Shown piece after piece: positions 29,253 through 38,730 of a stretch of 64,000 bases of DNA (its first letter is position 1; every line of letters begins with the position of its first letter). Location: the NCBI RefSeq assembly GCF_040183065.1, contig NW_027185566.1, positions 310,001 through 374,000 on the forward strand, written 5' to 3'. The position numbers and the translations under genes are program-made. Source of the stretch: Periplaneta americana (lineage: Eukaryota > Arthropoda > Insecta > Blattodea > Blattidae). The notes beneath the pieces were generated by a model. That model worked only from the letters and a program-made list of their open reading frames with translations, ran no database searches and had not been told where the DNA came from.

Positions 29253-29832
29253 TCTGATCAAAGGGAAAAAGATTCATTTAGACCCTTTAACATTATGTGT
29301 GGAGACTGTGGATTATGGTTTCAGACTCCTTATTACACAGGACTCTTATGCCACATTTTTAATGCAAGAGGATGTTCGAGTTTTCACATATACTCAAACT
29401 ATTAACGATAGTATTTTTTTGTATGGTTTTGCATCTGACATGGAAAGAATTTTCTTCAAGTCTCTAACCAGTGTCTCAGGTATTGGTCCGAGGTTGGCTA
29501 TTCGAGCTTTATCTCATTCTTCTTATAGGGAGATTTATCAAGCCATTGTTAGGGATGATGTAAAGAAGATTGCAACTTTACCAGGGATTGGACAAAAAAC
29601 AGCACAAAAAATTATTTTAGATCTCAAGGATAAACTGAATAATATTCCAATAGAGCATACAGAAAGTCAAATTGGGTCAGAGATTTTTGCGGAAGCTTTT
29701 ATGGCATTGGAAAATTTTGGTTTTGAGGCGACTAAAATCAAATCTGCTTTAAAGAGTGTGCAAAATCAGAATAGAAATTGGGAACTTCAAGAACTTATTA
29801 AAGAACTTTTGAGTCTTGTTAACAAAAAATAA
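29245..29832 (+). CDS. ruvA: Holliday junction DNA helicase subunit RuvA
   Basis: RuvA binds four-way junctions and recruits RuvB for branch migration. The 195-residue protein has an N-terminal OB fold, two helix-hairpin-helix motifs (VSGIGPRLAIRAL and LPGIGQKTAQKIILDLKDK) and a C-terminal RuvB-binding domain (AFMALENFGFEATKIKSALKSV). The ATG overlaps the upstream gene by eight bases. Its partner ruvB is in another locus (49373-50389) and ruvC is not in the window. Confidence 0.96.
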   Translation: MFDLIKGKKIHLDPLTLCVETVDYGFRLLITQDSYATFLMQEDVRVFTYTQTINDSIFLYGFASDMERIFFKSLTSVSGIGPRLAIRALSHSSYREIYQAIVRDDVKKIATLPGIGQKTAQKIILDLKDKLNNIPIEHTESQIGSEIFAEAFMALENFGFEATKIKSALKSVQNQNRNWELQELIKELLSLVNKK

Positions 29833-29841
29833 AAGAGGCTA

Positions 29842-30426
29842 ATGATGAGTATTGTGTCTATTTCTTTAGTAGGGCAGAATTTTATATTCAATTTATTGTT
29901 GATGTTTTCACTTTTAGCTTTGGTTTTTGAGCTAATAACAGGAGGTCTTCTTTTTGGATTTATGGCAATTATTGGATTTGTATTTATTTTCAATGCTGCT
30001 AGTGTTTCCTGGTTGACAATAGTGCTTACTAGTTTGGGGGTTTTGTTCGTTCTTTTAGAAGCTTTTCGCCCAAGTAAAGCCATTTTTTTTATGAGTGGGA
30101 ATGTTCTTATTTTCCTGAGTTTTTTCTTTCAAGATGGGAAGGTTTCCAACACACTAGATAGTGTAATTTTTGTTGTGAGTATTATGCTTGTTTTTTTAGT
30201 GGTGTTCTTTTTTTATCTTGGAGTACGGAAAGTTCAAACACTTAAAACTAAACAAGAATTTTTTTCTTTAGAAGGTCAAAAAGGTACCATTTTAGAAGAC
30301 ATTTGTTATGCTCAGATCAATGGTGCTATATGGAAGATCACCAGTTCAGATATTCTAAAACGAGGGGATATTGTAGTTATTTTAGAGCAAAAAGACTTAA
30401 TCCTAACAGTTAGGAAGGTTATTTAA
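29842..30426 (+). CDS. NfeD-like membrane protein
   Basis: The 194-residue protein has four to five membrane helices (about 10-130) and a C-terminal OB-like domain: SLEGQKGTILEDI, NGAIWKITSSDI, KRGDIVVILEQKDL, LTVRKV, in the order expected for NfeD C-terminal domains. NfeD proteins work with slipin/SPFH proteins such as the one at 5433-6173. It lacks the N-terminal protease domain of long NfeD forms. Two adjacent ATGs (29842 and 29845) follow AGAGG; the second has better spacing. It lies nine bases after ruvA and next to smc. Confidence 0.75.
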   Translation: MMSIVSISLVGQNFIFNLLLMFSLLALVFELITGGLLFGFMAIIGFVFIFNAASVSWLTIVLTSLGVLFVLLEAFRPSKAIFFMSGNVLIFLSFFFQDGKVSNTLDSVIFVVSIMLVFLVVFFFYLGVRKVQTLKTKQEFFSLEGQKGTILEDICYAQINGAIWKITSSDILKRGDIVVILEQKDLILTVRKVI

Positions 30427-33138
30427 GTGTCTTTTTTTATTCGAGAAATCACTCTTTCGGGCTTTAAATCTTTTGCCGAAAAAACGACTATTCGTCTACA
30501 AAGTGGCTTAAATATGATTGTTGGTCCTAATGGGTGTGGAAAGAGTAATATTGTAGATGCTTTTAGCTGGGCATTTGGGGAGTCTCAAGTTAAAAATCTT
30601 CGTTCTTCTGTAGGTACGGATATTATTTTCTCTGGAACAGAAAAAAGGTCTGGAAGCTTTGTTGCTAAAGTAAGTTTTACTCTTGACAACCAAAATAGAT
30701 TTTTAAAATATGATGCCCCTCTAATTACGGTGAAACGACAGATTAATAAGGATAATGAGAGTGAATTTTTTATCAATAATGTTTCTTGTCGATTAAAAGA
30801 TATCCAACAGCTTTTTTTAGATACAGGTTTAGGTAAAAATACTTATTCCATTTTACAACAGGGGAGAGTGGATCAAATTGTTGTAGGCAAAGCAGAAGAC
30901 AGAAGGATCTTGTTAGAGGAAGCGGCAGGGATTCGTAATACCAAACTTGTGATTAAAGAATCTCAAAGTAAACTTCATAAAACAAATGAGAATTTAAACC
31001 GTATAGAAGATATCCTCAAGGAGGTTTATACGCAGTACGAAGTTTTAGAACGACAAGCTCAAGCAGCTATTCAGTACAAAAATTTGAAGGAACAAATTCA
31101 AAGAGCGGAAAAAGCGGTATTTTTTTTGAGATTGTCCTGGGTTAGGCAAAAAAAAACCTCCTCTGAGCAAAGAATCCAGGAGTATCAGCAAAAAATTACA
31201 GTTGTTGAAAGAAAACTCTCAGAACTAGAAGAAATGAAACCTTCTGTACAAGAAGACTTACTGATTTTACAGGATGAACAAGAAAATTTACTTCAAAAGA
31301 AAAATGAATTTTTAATTATAGAAGCACAGCTGACTCAAAAAATAGAACTTTGGAAAAAAGAATACCAAAATCTTGCGGAGCGTATTGCTCAACTCAAACA
31401 AAAACAATCCATTTTTTCTCGTCTTATTCAAGAAAAAGAGGGTTTAGCTAAAGATATCCTCCAACAAGAGAACCTTTTAGAATCTCCACGAGAGGCTATT
31501 GAATATTATTCGCGTGAATTGCTAGAACAACAAGATATTTTGCACATCCAAGAGATTGAATACCAAAATCTTCTTTCTCATTTCTTTTCCAAAGAAAAAT
31601 ATGTTGAGACGGAGGCTCTCAAACAGATATTAGGAGAAATAAAAAAAGATTTTCAAAATTATGAAAAACTAAAATCGGATCATAATATTTTATATAAACA
31701 ACAATTTTCTTTATCTTCAGAAATTCAATCAATTTTAAAAGAGAATAATAGTAATTTAGTACTTTTGAGACAGAAATATGAAATGCTCATCCAAGTTCAA
31801 GAAGTGATTCGGGAGAATACTTTTTCTCAAATTAATTTTTTGGAGAAGGAGAATAAAATTCTTAGAGAATATTCAGAAAAATTGAGTCAAAAATCTGAGA
31901 TGGAAGATTTTGATAGCAATAAAGAAGAATTGGACAAAAAACTGGATGAACAAAGGGAAAAAGTTCAAAACTTAAGAGGTAAAGTATTACAATTAGAAAA
32001 ACAATCTCAATCTTTTCAAGAGGAATTTGTGAAACTTCAAATTCAGAAAGAAAAATTCCAGCAAGAAGCAGAATTTTATAAAAATTCTATTGTTGAACTT
32101 GATAAGGATATTCTTGATTTGGAAAATAAACAAGAAGAATATCAAGAATATATAGAAGAAGCTTTTGTGGAATATGAAAAAACTTTATATGAAAAAGAAA
32201 AATACAATCAAGAATTGGATAGTCTCCAAAGTAAACAAAAAAAGATTCAAGAACAAGAATTGAATCAACAAAAACAAGAAAAAGAGCTCAGAAAACAATG
32301 GGGACAGTACAAAGAAGGAATACAAAAATTTTCTATAGAAGCTAAGGAAGTAGAGATAGAGCAAAAGCTCTTGTTGGAAGAATTTGAAGGTCGTTATCTT
32401 CAGTTTAAGGAAGAAGAATGGCAAGAATATCAATCTACAGAAGAATTACTAAAACTTTCTCAGGAAGAGTTGGCATTAAAATTTCAAGGTTTACAACATG
32501 AAATTCAAAAAACTAAACAAGAACTCAATCAGATTGGTATGGTTAATTTTTTGGCCATAGAAGAATTTGAAACTGTAAAACAGCGTTATGATTTTTTACA
32601 GCAAAATAAGCAAGATATTCAGCAAAGTCAAAAAGATTTATTGGAACTCATTGTCAGTCTACAAAAACAATCGGAGCAGGATTTTCTTAGAGTATTCCAT
32701 CGGGTAAATGAACATTTGGCAGAAGTTTTTCAAATTGCTTTTAGTGGTGGTCAATGTCAAATGAAGCTCAGCGATCCTAGTAATCCACTGGAAAGTGGGG
32801 TAGAAATTTTAGCACAACCTCCAGGTAAAAAGCTCCAAAATTTAAATCTTCTTTCGGGAGGAGAAAAAACAATGGTAGCATTATCGATTCTTTTTTCTCT
32901 ATTTATGGTTAAGCCTACTCCTTTTTGTTTAATGGATGAGGTGGATGCAGCTCTAGACGAAATGAATATTGAGAGATTTTTACGAATTTTAAATCGTTTT
33001 AAGGATCGAGTACAATTTATGATTATTACTCATAATCGTACTACTGCTCAAAAAGGAGATATTTTTTATGGAGTAACAATGCAAGAGACAGGGGTGAGTA
33101 AAGTTTTCTCTTTTTTACCCGATAATAAAGGGAGTTAG
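30427..33138 (+). CDS. smc: Chromosome segregation ATPase SMC, short form without a recognisable hinge
   Basis: SMC loops and segregates the chromosome. The N-terminal head has GFKSFAEKTTI, Walker A VGPNGCGKSNIVDAF and the QQGRVDQIV block; the C-terminal head has signature LLSGGEKTMVALS and Walker B FCLMDEVDAALDE. Between them is about 650 residues of coiled coil. At 903 residues it is well below the usual 1150-1200, and I see no globular hinge with the glycine-rich dimerisation motifs in the middle. The GTG start follows the NfeD-like stop directly. RecN or Rad50-like proteins are excluded by the head motifs. scpA and scpB are not in the window. Confidence 0.92.
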   Translation: MSFFIREITLSGFKSFAEKTTIRLQSGLNMIVGPNGCGKSNIVDAFSWAFGESQVKNLRSSVGTDIIFSGTEKRSGSFVAKVSFTLDNQNRFLKYDAPLITVKRQINKDNESEFFINNVSCRLKDIQQLFLDTGLGKNTYSILQQGRVDQIVVGKAEDRRILLEEAAGIRNTKLVIKESQSKLHKTNENLNRIEDILKEVYTQYEVLERQAQAAIQYKNLKEQIQRAEKAVFFLRLSWVRQKKTSSEQRIQEYQQKITVVERKLSELEEMKPSVQEDLLILQDEQENLLQKKNEFLIIEAQLTQKIELWKKEYQNLAERIAQLKQKQSIFSRLIQEKEGLAKDILQQENLLESPREAIEYYSRELLEQQDILHIQEIEYQNLLSHFFSKEKYVETEALKQILGEIKKDFQNYEKLKSDHNILYKQQFSLSSEIQSILKENNSNLVLLRQKYEMLIQVQEVIRENTFSQINFLEKENKILREYSEKLSQKSEMEDFDSNKEELDKKLDEQREKVQNLRGKVLQLEKQSQSFQEEFVKLQIQKEKFQQEAEFYKNSIVELDKDILDLENKQEEYQEYIEEAFVEYEKTLYEKEKYNQELDSLQSKQKKIQEQELNQQKQEKELRKQWGQYKEGIQKFSIEAKEVEIEQKLLLEEFEGRYLQFKEEEWQEYQSTEELLKLSQEELALKFQGLQHEIQKTKQELNQIGMVNFLAIEEFETVKQRYDFLQQNKQDIQQSQKDLLELIVSLQKQSEQDFLRVFHRVNEHLAEVFQIAFSGGQCQMKLSDPSNPLESGVEILAQPPGKKLQNLNLLSGGEKTMVALSILFSLFMVKPTPFCLMDEVDAALDEMNIERFLRILNRFKDRVQFMIITHNRTTAQKGDIFYGVTMQETGVSKVFSFLPDNKGS

Positions 33139-33166
33139 TATACTATAAAACCTGTAGGAGAGCAGT

Positions 33167-33898
33167 ATGAAAACCTTAATTATCCGTGCTGTAGTTATTT
33201 TAGGTATTTTTGCTCTTATTGGTTTTATTTGGGGAAAGCTCAAACCGGTGAGTGTAGAGGTGGTTTATTTAGATTTAAAACCCACTTATCGGAACTCCAT
33301 CCTTCGTAATCTTGAAAAAGATAGTTTAAGCAGCTCGGTAGATTTGCCCATTTTGGATTCAGAAAATAATTCAAAAAAACGAGAAACAGAAGAGAATATT
33401 TTACCTTCAAAATCTCAAGCAAAGGCAGAATCTCTACACAATGAGCAAAAAATTGTACCAGAGGTTGAAAAAAATAAACAGGATTCCAAACAAGTAGATC
33501 TTAACTTGGATTCTATAGAACGGAGCAGTGTATTATTCGATACTCAAGCTATTTCTAAAAAATCGTTAGTTCCACCTACAGTAGAAAATTCTGAGTTAAC
33601 AGGTTCACAAAGAAAAGAAGAAGGTTTAATAGATCAGGTCAAACGATTTTTTTCTACACTATTTTCCAGTAAAAAGGATAAGGAACGAGAAGATATAGAA
33701 AAACAAGTTCAAGAAGAACATCCGAGAGTTATTTCAACTCCAAACTCAAGAAAAGATCAAAACTTATCTTCTAATAATCGCACTATCCCAGATACTAAAA
33801 AAGCACAAAATTCTACTTCAGACCAATCACCCAAAGAACCTATTGTGTCTTCCAATTTTTTATTGGATGATATTTTAGTTAATGAGGAAAAACACTAG
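33167..33898 (+). CDS. Membrane-anchored, mostly disordered protein of unknown function
   Basis: The 243-residue protein has one N-terminal membrane helix (about 5-24, with basic flanks) and then a long hydrophilic region rich in Ser, Lys, Glu and Asn that looks disordered. One short amphipathic stretch stands out near 155 (LIDQVKRFFSTLFSSKK). It has a GTAGGAGAG site after smc and precedes flhB by 67 bases. No lipobox or domain is recognised. Its position between smc and flhB suggests a cell-cycle or flagellar link, but that is only context. Confidence 0.55.
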   Translation: MKTLIIRAVVILGIFALIGFIWGKLKPVSVEVVYLDLKPTYRNSILRNLEKDSLSSSVDLPILDSENNSKKRETEENILPSKSQAKAESLHNEQKIVPEVEKNKQDSKQVDLNLDSIERSSVLFDTQAISKKSLVPPTVENSELTGSQRKEEGLIDQVKRFFSTLFSSKKDKEREDIEKQVQEEHPRVISTPNSRKDQNLSSNNRTIPDTKKAQNSTSDQSPKEPIVSSNFLLDDILVNEEKH

Positions 33899-33953
33899 TT
33901 TTCTTTTTATTTTATTGCAAAAGAGATATTTTTATATGTAGAAAGCCGTCAAT

Positions 33954-33959
33954 GGGAGG
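33954..33959 (+). promoter_or_regulatory. Shine-Dalgarno site fixing the TTG start of flhB
   Basis: GGGAGG lies six bases before TTG 33966. No ATG or GTG lies nearby in that frame, and the encoded N-terminus (LQLFASPEDEGRTEEATE) is the conserved FlhB start, so a TTG start is well supported. Confidence 0.75.
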
Positions 33960-33965
33960 ATACTG

Positions 33966-35114
33966 TTGTTTTTAGAAGAATTGTACCAGTATAAAATTGA
34001 CCTCCAACTATTTGCCAGTCCAGAAGACGAAGGTCGGACTGAAGAGGCTACAGAAAGAAGAAAAAGGGAAAAACGAGAACAAGGGCAGGTTGCAAGATCT
34101 CCAGAACTTGTTACAGCGGGTGTTTTTCTTGTTGTGTTAAGTGCTTTCATTCTCTTTTTCAGCTCTTTTATTGAAGTGATTTTTTCTATGATGCGTCATT
34201 ATTTAGGGCATCTTAGCTTGGAAGACCAACCGATGAATTTTTCTCGGCTGTACATTTTTAATGCCTTTTTTTGGAAATCTCTAGTTCCTATTCTTGCTTC
34301 GTCTATTGTTGCTGCTATTGTTATGAATATTGTTCAAGTAGGCTTTTTAATTACCCCCAAAGCCATAGAGCCCAAACTAGAGCGTATGAGTTTTACTCTT
34401 GCAAAAATGAGGGAAAGAATCTTATTTTCCAAACCAGTGTTGTTGAATTTAGTTTTTTCTTTAGGACGAGTGTTCTTTCTTACTTGTGTTTTTATCATCT
34501 TTATTAAGTTAAATTTGGATAGTATTCTCAATTTGACTTCTATGGGATTGACATCGGGTGTTAAACTTCTTTTATCTATGATTGTAAAAATTTTTTTATT
34601 TTCAGGTGTTTTTTTATTTCTTATAGGAATACCCGATTTTTTGGCTAAAAAAAGACACTTTCAAGATTCCTTAAAAATGACAAAATCAGATGTAAAACGA
34701 GAAATTAAACAAGAGGATGGGGATCCTCGAATGAGAGCACAAATGCGAGAAATGTTCAATAAACTTCTTCAAAAACAAAATATTAGAAATCGGGTTCCTC
34801 AAGCAGATGTTGTCATTACCAACCCAACTCACTTTGCTGTGGCACTCCAGTATCAAATGGATTCTATGGAATTTCCTATGGTTTTAGCTAAAGGAGAAGA
34901 TGAAACTGCTTTAATGATTCGTCAAATTGCTCAAGATAACGATATTGATATTATTGAAAATCCACCTTTGGCTAGAGAACTGTATAAATTGGTGAATGTG
35001 GGAGATTATATTCCAGAGCATTTAACATTTGTGATTGCTGAGATTTTTATTGGGCTTTATAAAAAAGGAAAATGGAATATGAGTAGTTTAGATGAAGAGG
35101 AGGATTTAGGTTAA
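33966..35114 (+). CDS. flhB: Flagellar export gate protein FlhB
   Basis: FlhB is an export-gate component that switches substrate class from rod/hook to filament after autocleavage. The 382-residue protein starts with the family motif (F/L)xxPEDEGRTEEAT, has four membrane helices (about 50-72, 98-125, 155-182, 200-222), and a cytoplasmic domain with the autocleavage site NPTH at 286-289 in VITNPTHFAVAL. The N-terminal sequence matches spirochaete FlhB proteins as I remember them. TTG start with a GGGAGG site. It is separated from fliQ, fliR and flhA, which are not in the window. Confidence 0.96.
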   Translation: MFLEELYQYKIDLQLFASPEDEGRTEEATERRKREKREQGQVARSPELVTAGVFLVVLSAFILFFSSFIEVIFSMMRHYLGHLSLEDQPMNFSRLYIFNAFFWKSLVPILASSIVAAIVMNIVQVGFLITPKAIEPKLERMSFTLAKMRERILFSKPVLLNLVFSLGRVFFLTCVFIIFIKLNLDSILNLTSMGLTSGVKLLLSMIVKIFLFSGVFLFLIGIPDFLAKKRHFQDSLKMTKSDVKREIKQEDGDPRMRAQMREMFNKLLQKQNIRNRVPQADVVITNPTHFAVALQYQMDSMEFPMVLAKGEDETALMIRQIAQDNDIDIIENPPLARELYKLVNVGDYIPEHLTFVIAEIFIGLYKKGKWNMSSLDEEEDLG

Positions 35115-35172
35115 AAAAATTGAAAATCAACCGATTTTTCTAACGTTGAAATAGAAAAAGAGGATGCATTTT

Positions 35173-38055
35173 ATGATAAATAGAATTTTGAGAGAAATAG
35201 GAATTTTTAGTTTTTTTCTGTTCTTATTTACTTTTATTGTGGGGGTATTTACGACCAGCTCCAATTCCCATATTCTCCTTGCATCTACACAGCTACCAGA
35301 TTATTTTTTGTTCAATGTGAGCCGTGTTGTAGCAGAATTTTTCTTTTTTCTTATGGGAAAATCCACTTACTTTATGATATTTGTATTTTTTTTCATGCTT
35401 GTTGGGATTCTTTTTCGTCTAAGATTATTTTTTGAAATAGCTTTTCGTGTTTTTTTGGTGATTTTTTGCTCCACTATTCTTTCGGGTATTTTTAGTCCTT
35501 CTTTTGAATGGGTAGAGGGTGGAGTTATTGGTAGTTTTTCCAATGATTTATTTTCTGGTTTTTTTATTCATCTATTGATAGGTGGCGGTTTATCTGCATT
35601 TATTTTATACCAAACTTATTATGTTATGAAAGGTTTGTTGTTTTACATATTTTATTCAAAGTATTGGAAAAGTTTTTTTTTCAAAAAGAAGCCATCAAAT
35701 ATTTTGGTACAAGGAGATACAAAATCCTCTTCAGAATCTTTTGATAATTTACCGACCGTTATCCATAATTTAATTCAAGAACAGCATTTAACTCAAGAAA
35801 CTGTGGAAGAATTGTTGATTGGTTTAGAAAAAGAGGAAATGAAGCTAGAGTTGTCGCAAATTTATTCCTATATCCATTATCCAGATGTTTTTGGGAAGCT
35901 CTTAGTACAATTTATCTATAATCTTTATCATATTCAAAAAACCACAATTAATCAAATTAAAGCCCAAGATAACAGTCGTCATCCAGAATTGGAGAAAGAA
36001 AGTCTAGCTTTACAAAACTCTACTGATGTTTCTAGTTATACAAGAAATTACCAAGAAAATACAATTGTTGAAATTCAAGATTATACTATCCACAGGGAAG
36101 AAGAAAAATCTGAATTGTGGAATTTAGAAATTATTGAAAGTATGATTGATGATACTTCTTTGTTTTTAACGGATCAATTTTGTATTAAAGAGCGTTTAGA
36201 AGATGTTTTTGGGAGTTTACACTCTTCTTTTTCATTTCCGTCGCCTAATCTTTCTAATGGCTCCATCTCCATTGCTAATCAAGAAATACTCAAACCTCAA
36301 GAAGCTTTGCCTTATGCAAAAGAACTTTTTTTAAATCTAACAGAAAAGAGTATGATGGTTCCAATAGTAGGGCAAGTTAATACAGAAAATGTTAGTCCAA
36401 GTACTTTGGAAAATTATGATGTCACTCTTAATAAGAGGGATATTGAAGTTCAAGAGGGGAGTCCAGTATTGACTGAGGATATAACAGATGAGCAAGTCTA
36501 TGAGTACAAAGAAGTTTTAGAAAATGAAATAGATGCTTACTTACAAGAAGTTATGGAACAAGAAATAAATACTCAAGATAAAAATTTATATAAAGATATT
36601 GGAGTAGAATTTATAGGAGAAGAAGTATTTCAAAATGTCCATTCTTTTCATTTCCCATCTCTAGAATTACTCAAGAATTCTGTTCCTATAGAGGCATCTG
36701 AACAAGAGGATAAAGATTTTATTGGAGATGAAATTATCAGTATTCTTAAAGAATTTAATATTCAAGCAGAACTTGAAAAAATTATTGTGGGACCAGTAGT
36801 TACAAGATATGAAATTAAACCCCCAAAGGGATTGAAGGTGAATAAAATTACGGAACTAGATGATAATATCGCCTTGGGGTTAGCTTCTAAAGATAGAATC
36901 CGTATAGAAGCTCCAGTCTTTGGAAAATCTGTAGTTGGGATAGAAGTTCCTAACTTAAAAAGAGAAGTGGTTACATTTAAAGATATTGCAGATATTTTTG
37001 AGAAAGATTTTGAAAAAAAAGATTATCATATACCATTTTTAATGGGAAAATCTCTAGATGGAGATATTTTAATCAGAGATTTGGTCAAAATGCCTCACCT
37101 CCTTATAGCTGGTTCCACAGGTTCTGGAAAGAGTGTTTGTGTGAATACACTCATTAACAGTATTTTGTACTATAAAGATCCAACTGAGGTAAAATTACTT
37201 CTTGTAGATCCGAAAAGAGTGGAATTAATCTTATATGATGGTCTACCTCACTTGATTACCCCTGTTATTAAAGAGACCCCAGAAGCAATTAAAGCGTTAA
37301 AGTGGCTGGTGGCCCATATGGAAGAGCGTTACACTATATTAGAAGAAAAACAGGTGAGAAATATTTCCGAGTACAATCAAATGCAACAAGATCAGGGGTT
37401 AAACAAAATGCCTTATATTGTTGTTGTCATGGATGAATTTGCAGATCTCATTCTTCTTGGAAAAAGAGATGTGGAAGAATCTGTTATTCGTTTGGCAGCT
37501 ATGGCTAGAGCAGTGGGGATTCATCTTGTTTTGGCAACACAAAGACCATCAGCCGATGTTATTACAGGGCTTATTAAGGCTAATTTCCCTAGTCGAATTG
37601 CATTTAAAGTTTCTAGTAAGATGGAATCTCGTATTATTCTCGATGAAAATGGGGCAGAAAACCTTCTTGGGAAGGGGGATATGTTATTTTTATCTTCAGA
37701 CGGGGGAGCTATGACTCAGAGAATTCAATCTCCTTTGATGAGTGACGAAGAAGTACGAGGGGTTTGCAATTTTTTTAAACAGAGGTATAAAAGTGATTAT
37801 TGGGATGAGGTTATTGAAAGCGATTTAGAGACAGAAGGTAGTGATACAGAACAACTAGATGAGCCCCTATTTAGGGAGGCGGTAGAAATAGTTATCAGAG
37901 AAAAAAAAGCTTCTGCCTCTTATCTTCAGAGGAGACTTAAGGTAGGCTATAATCGTGCTGCAAGAATGATAGAAACGATGGAAGAGATGGGAATTATCAG
38001 TAGGGCTAATGGATCCAGACCGAGAGAAATTTTAGTAGATGCGTGGGAGTGGTAA
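35173..38055 (+). CDS. ftsK: DNA translocase FtsK
   Basis: FtsK pumps DNA at the septum and activates dimer resolution. The 960-residue protein has four N-terminal membrane helices (about 1-165), a long acidic linker of about 330 residues, the motor with the ISILKEFNIQAELEKIIVGP alpha-domain start, Walker A GSTGSGKSVCVN and Walker B IVVVMDEFADL, and a C-terminal winged-helix gamma domain (LFREAVEIVIREKKASASYL, ending ANGSRPREIL). I choose ATG 35173 over 35164 because GAGG is nine bases before it. It ends four bases before the convergent nth stop. Confidence 0.96.
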   Translation: MINRILREIGIFSFFLFLFTFIVGVFTTSSNSHILLASTQLPDYFLFNVSRVVAEFFFFLMGKSTYFMIFVFFFMLVGILFRLRLFFEIAFRVFLVIFCSTILSGIFSPSFEWVEGGVIGSFSNDLFSGFFIHLLIGGGLSAFILYQTYYVMKGLLFYIFYSKYWKSFFFKKKPSNILVQGDTKSSSESFDNLPTVIHNLIQEQHLTQETVEELLIGLEKEEMKLELSQIYSYIHYPDVFGKLLVQFIYNLYHIQKTTINQIKAQDNSRHPELEKESLALQNSTDVSSYTRNYQENTIVEIQDYTIHREEEKSELWNLEIIESMIDDTSLFLTDQFCIKERLEDVFGSLHSSFSFPSPNLSNGSISIANQEILKPQEALPYAKELFLNLTEKSMMVPIVGQVNTENVSPSTLENYDVTLNKRDIEVQEGSPVLTEDITDEQVYEYKEVLENEIDAYLQEVMEQEINTQDKNLYKDIGVEFIGEEVFQNVHSFHFPSLELLKNSVPIEASEQEDKDFIGDEIISILKEFNIQAELEKIIVGPVVTRYEIKPPKGLKVNKITELDDNIALGLASKDRIRIEAPVFGKSVVGIEVPNLKREVVTFKDIADIFEKDFEKKDYHIPFLMGKSLDGDILIRDLVKMPHLLIAGSTGSGKSVCVNTLINSILYYKDPTEVKLLLVDPKRVELILYDGLPHLITPVIKETPEAIKALKWLVAHMEERYTILEEKQVRNISEYNQMQQDQGLNKMPYIVVVMDEFADLILLGKRDVEESVIRLAAMARAVGIHLVLATQRPSADVITGLIKANFPSRIAFKVSSKMESRIILDENGAENLLGKGDMLFLSSDGGAMTQRIQSPLMSDEEVRGVCNFFKQRYKSDYWDEVIESDLETEGSDTEQLDEPLFREAVEIVIREKKASASYLQRRLKVGYNRAARMIETMEEMGIISRANGSRPREILVDAWEW

Positions 38056-38058
38056 GTA

Positions 38059-38727
38059 TCAACGATGTTTTGAAACACCTACCCTCTGACAAAGAGAATA
38101 GACAGGACATTCTGAGCATAGAGGGGATGTAGGTTTACACAGGGTTTGCCCAAAACCTACAATTAAATGATTAATCTTGAACCACCAAGTTTTATCCGTA
38201 ACTTTTTTGGAGAGTTCTGCTTCTGTTTCCTCTGGAGTTTTAGTCTTTACAAATCCCCAGCGGTTACAAATTCTGTGTACATGAACGTCCACACAGATAT
38301 AAGGTTGTCCAAATCCTGACGCTAAAACTAAATTGGCTGTTTTTAATCCCACCCCATTCAATGCTAGTAATTCTTTTCTCGTTTGAGGGACCTTTCCATC
38401 GTATTTATCCAAAAGAGTTTTCGAAATATCCAAGATAAGCTGAGATTTTTTTTTGTAAAAACCGATAGTGAAAATAGCCTTTATTATTTTTTCTTTGGGG
38501 ATTTTTAGCATGTCTTGTGGGGTTTGTGCTAATGCAAAAAGATTATCGGCAGCAACAGCGGTTCTTTCATCTTTAGATCGTAGACTCAGAAGTGTAGTAA
38601 TTAGTATTTTATATGGAGATTCACTATTGACCTTCATCATATGAAGAACAGGGGCGTTCCAGCTTTCAAAGTGTTTTTCTAAGATTGTGAGTGTTTCTAA
38701 GAATTTTTTGTAAGTCATAATACTCAC
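38059..38727 (-). CDS. nth: Endonuclease III
   Basis: Nth removes oxidised pyrimidines and cuts the AP site. The 222-residue protein has the helix-hairpin-helix with catalytic Lys (LNGVGLKTANLVLASG), the catalytic Asp in VDVHVHRICNRWG, and the iron-sulphur cysteines C-x6-C-x2-C-x5-C (CKPTSPLCSECPVYSLC). Size is standard. It follows murC by three bases at the end of the gltX series and its 3' end faces ftsK. Confidence 0.96.
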   Translation of the reverse strand: MSIMTYKKFLETLTILEKHFESWNAPVLHMMKVNSESPYKILITTLLSLRSKDERTAVAADNLFALAQTPQDMLKIPKEKIIKAIFTIGFYKKKSQLILDISKTLLDKYDGKVPQTRKELLALNGVGLKTANLVLASGFGQPYICVDVHVHRICNRWGFVKTKTPEETEAELSKKVTDKTWWFKINHLIVGFGQTLCKPTSPLCSECPVYSLCQRVGVSKHR

Positions 38728-38730
38728 TCT

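Noticed and set aside
35115-35163. Short hairpin between flhB and ftsK
   Set aside because: The stem is six AT-rich pairs with no clear U-run, too weak to call a terminator.
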